A DNA stretch of 64,000 nt from Cerasicoccus maritimus (GTDB taxonomy: Bacteria; Verrucomicrobiota; Verrucomicrobiia; Opitutales; Cerasicoccaceae): positions 62,001 through 126,000 of the forward strand of contig JAVDPD010000015.1 in assembly GCA_031296935.1 (NCBI GenBank). The letters are read 5' to 3'. The notes beneath the pieces are model-generated. The model saw only the letters and a list, made by a program, of their open reading frames with translations. It did no database searches and had not been told where the DNA came from. Positions 61,272 to 64,000 of this stretch are shown piece by piece. A program made the position numbers and the translations under genes. Position 1 is the first letter of the stretch. Each line of letters begins with the position of its first letter.

Positions 61272-62114
61272 TTACAATTTTGCAACGGGATTATCACAGC
61301 CGCGCTTGGCGCAGATGGGGCACTCGGTGGCTGAGTCGTCAGTGGCATCCTTAGGGTGGGGGTGGCCGCAGGCGTAGTTGAGCGTGAACTTGCCGGGCTG
61401 AAGGTCGTGGTCGACGCTCACGCGCTGGTCAAACACAAAGCACTCGCCCTCCCACTGGCTCTGGTCCTGCGGAGTGGTTTCGAGGTATTTTAAAATGCCG
61501 CCTTCGAGGTGATAAACTTCGGCAAAGCCCTCGCGCTTCATGAGAGCCGTGGCCTTCTCGCAGCGGATGCCGCCCGTGCAATACATGGCGACCTTGGGCT
61601 GCTTTTGCGGGTCGAGGTTTTCGCTGACCCACTGCGGGAAGTGGCGGAAGTCTTCGGTGTCGGGCTCGATGGCACCCTTGAACTTGCCGAGCAGCGTCTC
61701 GTAGTCGTTGCGGGTGTCGATCACGACGACTTCGGGGTCGTTGAGGAGCTCGTTCCACTTCTCGGGGCCCACGTATTCGCCAACTTCGGCACGTGGATCG
61801 ATGCCCTCCACCCCCATCGTGACGATTTCCTTTTTCAAGCGCACGCGCACGGTTTCGCGGCGAAAGGGATTCTCGTCCGCATAGGAAAATTTGGCTACAA
61901 GCCCTGACATGCGCTCGTCGGCGCGCAGGGCCGAGAGCAGCGTTTGGATGCCTGCCTCGGGTCCGGCCACGGTGCCGTTGATCCCTTCGTGGGCCACGAG
62001 CAGGATGCCGCGCAGCTGAGCCTCGTCGCACAAGGTTTGCAGACGCGGCTGCCACGCCTTGAAATCTGCGAAATCGAAGAAGTGGTAAAGAGCGGCTATG
62101 TGGGTCTTTTCCAT
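61272..62114 (-). CDS. trhO: tRNA uridine(34) hydroxylase
   Basis: A 280-residue rhodanese-fold enzyme of the YceA/TrhO family that makes 5-hydroxyuridine at tRNA position 34 with molecular oxygen. The N-terminal acylphosphatase-like domain (GILLVAHEGINGTVAGPEAG, about residues 35-54) is followed by the rhodanese domain (VIDTRNDYETLLGKFKGAI, about 131-149) with the catalytic Cys in YCTGGIRCEKA (about 180-190). A C-terminal Cys/His cluster (YACGHPHPKD...CPICAKRGC) may bind zinc. ATG 62114 is preferred over the open frame from 62183. Confidence 0.9.
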   Translation of the reverse strand: MEKTHIAALYHFFDFADFKAWQPRLQTLCDEAQLRGILLVAHEGINGTVAGPEAGIQTLLSALRADERMSGLVAKFSYADENPFRRETVRVRLKKEIVTMGVEGIDPRAEVGEYVGPEKWNELLNDPEVVVIDTRNDYETLLGKFKGAIEPDTEDFRHFPQWVSENLDPQKQPKVAMYCTGGIRCEKATALMKREGFAEVYHLEGGILKYLETTPQDQSQWEGECFVFDQRVSVDHDLQPGKFTLNYACGHPHPKDATDDSATECPICAKRGCDNPVAKL

Positions 62115-62250
62115 AATTAGCAGCGGTGATAAGTGCCAAAAGCGCTGCAAAAAGTCAATCGCGGGTGCGATAGTTCCTGGCATTGGCTACACAAAAAATG
62201 TTAGTGGTAAATTCTTCCACCCCGGAGCAAAGGCCTTAGACTGAACACCA

Positions 62251-63300
62251 ATGAAAATCTTTCAGTGCGATAATTGCGGCCAGCTACTCTTCTTCGAGAA
62301 CACACACTGTGGCTCCTGCGGCAGTCAATTGGGTTACCTCTGGCGTCAAAACATGCTCAGCGCCGTAATCGAAAATGACGGCGCTCTGGAAGCCGTGGCC
62401 AGCCCTCAGGCACGGTATAAATTTTGCGCAAATCACGAGCACAACGCCTGCAATTGGCTAGTGCCGGAATCCAGCGAAGACCCCTACTGCCGCGCATGCG
62501 AGCTCAACCGCACGATTCCAGACCTGGACGAGCCAGCGAAAGTCGAAGCTTGGCAAAAACTGGAACGCGCAAAGCACCGCCTCGTTTACAGCCTTTTGCG
62601 CCTACAATTACCCGTGAAAAGCCGCTTCAAGGAGCACGAGACTGGGCTGTGGTTTGATTTTCTAGCCAACGTCGAAGGCGAAGACCCAATCATGACTGGC
62701 CACGACGGCGGGTTGATCACCATGAACATTGCCGAGGCAGACGACGTCCAGCGCGAAGCCACCCGCAAGAATATGCGCGAGCCCTATCGCACACTCATCG
62801 GCCACTTCCGCCACGAAGTTGGACATTATTACTGGGATCAGCTCGTGGCCTCCAAGCCCGAGGAACTCGAGCGCTTCCGAATCCTGTTTGGCGATGAAAC
62901 CCGCGATTACGGCGAAGCCCTACAGGACCACTACGACAACGGCGCGCCGGAGAATTGGCCGGAGACGTTTGTGAGCGCCTACGCCACCATGCACCCGTGG
63001 GAAGACTGGGCCGAAACCTGGGCGCACTACCTGCACATCGTCGATACACTGGAGACCGCCTACGCCTTTGGCATGAGCCTCGACGCCCCGCTCAAACCTC
63101 CGGCGTCGGTGGCCATGATCGCGGATTTCGACCCCTACGAGCAGCCCGACTTCGAACCGATCATGAACGCGTGCCTGCCAATCACGTTCGCGGTCAATAG
63201 TCTGAACCGGAGCATGGGCCAGCCTGACCTTTACCCGTTTGTCCTGCCACCGGCAGTTTTTGAGAAATTGCGCTACGTGCATCAACTGGTGCAACCGTAG
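62251..63300 (+). CDS. putative zinc-binding metallopeptidase (PF15887-like)
   Basis: A 349-residue cytoplasmic protein. The N-terminus holds a zinc ribbon (CDNCGQLLFFENTHCGSCG, about residues 6-24), with additional Cys (CANHEHNACNW, then CRAC) around 55-80. The second part has the HExxH metallopeptidase motif in IGHFRHEVGHYYWDQL (about 184-199), and Glu in DWAETWAHYLHIVD (about 250-263) is the likely third ligand. This family is present in many bacteria and its substrate is unknown. Start at ATG 62251. Downstream is an IS1182-like element. Confidence 0.82.
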   Translation: MKIFQCDNCGQLLFFENTHCGSCGSQLGYLWRQNMLSAVIENDGALEAVASPQARYKFCANHEHNACNWLVPESSEDPYCRACELNRTIPDLDEPAKVEAWQKLERAKHRLVYSLLRLQLPVKSRFKEHETGLWFDFLANVEGEDPIMTGHDGGLITMNIAEADDVQREATRKNMREPYRTLIGHFRHEVGHYYWDQLVASKPEELERFRILFGDETRDYGEALQDHYDNGAPENWPETFVSAYATMHPWEDWAETWAHYLHIVDTLETAYAFGMSLDAPLKPPASVAMIADFDPYEQPDFEPIMNACLPITFAVNSLNRSMGQPDLYPFVLPPAVFEKLRYVHQLVQP

Positions 63301-63444
63301 TTTTACATAATAAGGCTTGATCCTCCTAGCCTACAATTAAATTGTATTACTGATGATCTTGCGACGCGTATATTTCCTGATCTGTTCCCTATCAGCCTGT
63401 CGGAGCAGATCGAACTGTCCGAACGAAGTTGATTTGTTGCTCGG
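63301..63444. other. left end of an IS1182-like element
   Basis: The 144 bp between the metallopeptidase stop and the transposase start should include the left inverted repeat of the element. I cannot define it, because the right end lies outside the window. Confidence 0.4.
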
Positions 63445-64000
63445 ATGGATTTTGTGACAGTAGATCGAAATACGCCTCTTTTGTTGCCGGTTGATATGCG
63501 TGATTGGGTTGCTGAGGACGACCCGGTGCATTTCATCTTGGAGGCGGTTGATCGCGTTGACTTGAGCGCTTTCAAGGTAAAACGCACGCGAGCGGGCAAG
63601 TCGCAGTATCCGCCGCGGATGCTGTTGGCGCTGCTGATTTACAGTTACAGCCACGGATTGTTCGGTTCCCGCCGAATCGAGCGCGCGACCTACCGGGACG
63701 TTTGCGTGCGTTACCTGACGGGCGACACGCACCCGGACCACGACACAATTTGCGCTTTTCGTCGAGAGAACCACGCGGCCTTCACGGTGTGTTTTCTTGA
63801 GGCGTTGCTGCTGGTGCGCGAGTTGAAGCTGGGCACGGTCGCCATCGATGGCACGCACCTGAGGACCAACCTGAGCAAGGACCGCAACGTCACCTACGAA
63901 CGGGCCCAGCAGCTCGAAACGCGCCTGAGCGCGGACATCGAGGCGCTTTGCACTCAGGCAGAGCAGGCCGATAACACGGACGTAGACGAGCATCTGCCGG
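63445..64000 (+). CDS. IS1182-like transposase, cut by the window edge
   Basis: From ATG 63445 the frame stays open to the last base (185 codons). It begins DFVTVDRNTPLLLPVDMRDW, then YPPRMLLALLIYSYSHGLFG and SRRIERATYRDVCVRYLTGD, which is the DUF772-type N-terminus of IS1182 family transposases. LGTVAIDGTHLRTNLSKDRN holds the first catalytic Asp of the DDE domain (D in AIDGT). Nothing is broken in the visible part, so the element could be active. Long frames on the other strand are shadows. Confidence 0.88.
   Translation, partial: MDFVTVDRNTPLLLPVDMRDWVAEDDPVHFILEAVDRVDLSAFKVKRTRAGKSQYPPRMLLALLIYSYSHGLFGSRRIERATYRDVCVRYLTGDTHPDHDTICAFRRENHAAFTVCFLEALLLVRELKLGTVAIDGTHLRTNLSKDRNVTYERAQQLETRLSADIEALCTQAEQADNTDVDEHLP

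Overview
The window looks like chromosomal DNA of a marine, polysaccharide-degrading member of the Verrucomicrobiota, most likely class Opitutae (inference). The support is indirect: three PEP-CTERM-tailed secreted proteins, a sulfatase, a fucose isomerase-like enzyme, an alcohol dehydrogenase with a compartment-targeting-like N-terminus, GH28-like and GH36-like glycosidases, a XylR-type AraC regulator, and an ordinary core of bacterial housekeeping genes. No rRNA and no CRISPR array was seen.

Layout. 1-6.5 kb: fucose/arabinose isomerase family gene, a beta-helix glycosidase, an LptF/LptG permease and gatB. 6.5-10.45 kb: the most unusual part. It holds a repeat-rich non-coding stretch (an exact 23-bp-period array and nested inverted repeats), then a decayed integron: a 31-codon intI relic reading leftward, an attI-like junction, and at least four gene cassettes reading rightward (CPCC protein, DUF4919 protein, a broken gene, a membrane-anchored unknown) plus the stump of a fifth, each bounded by an attC-like site. 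One attC is interrupted by an ORF-less group IIC intron in the opposite orientation. 10.45-14.8 kb: Zn-type alcohol dehydrogenase, sulfatase, 2-hydroxyacid dehydrogenase. 15-21.6 kb: lipoate ligase-like protein, CPBP protease, DUF983, SixA, a Fur-like regulator, a heat-shock group (two Hsp20, CbpA-type DnaJ), a broken HEAT-like gene, a ribbon-helix-helix protein and tRNA-Tyr. 22-28 kb: two translationally coupled ClC channels, a secreted-protein relic, a haem-binding protein, aroK and a polyprenyl synthase.

28-37 kb: a carbohydrate locus in which a XylR-like regulator is divergent from a GH36 enzyme followed by an SSS symporter and PEP-CTERM proteins. 37-38 kb: an insertion-sequence graveyard (IS630, IS110 and IS1380 pieces). 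38-57 kb: a large surface-glycan locus with glycosyltransferases, a DegT aminotransferase, a flippase, two CMP-sugar synthetase-like proteins, two DUF115-like proteins, a SIS isomerase, a dehydrogenase and a Gfo/Idh oxidoreductase, and three polytopic GT39-like enzymes. 57-63 kb: a type IV pilin-like protein, a haem group (hemH, ccsA/hemX-like, hemA), trhO and a zinc metallopeptidase-like protein. The right edge cuts an IS1182-like transposase.

The central finding is the integron. For each of four cassettes, the seven bases at the cassette's start are the reverse complement (7/7, 6/7, 6/7, 7/7) of the seven bases opening its own attC, as integron cassette biology predicts. Removing the intron in silico rebuilds an attC and a TTGT/T target.
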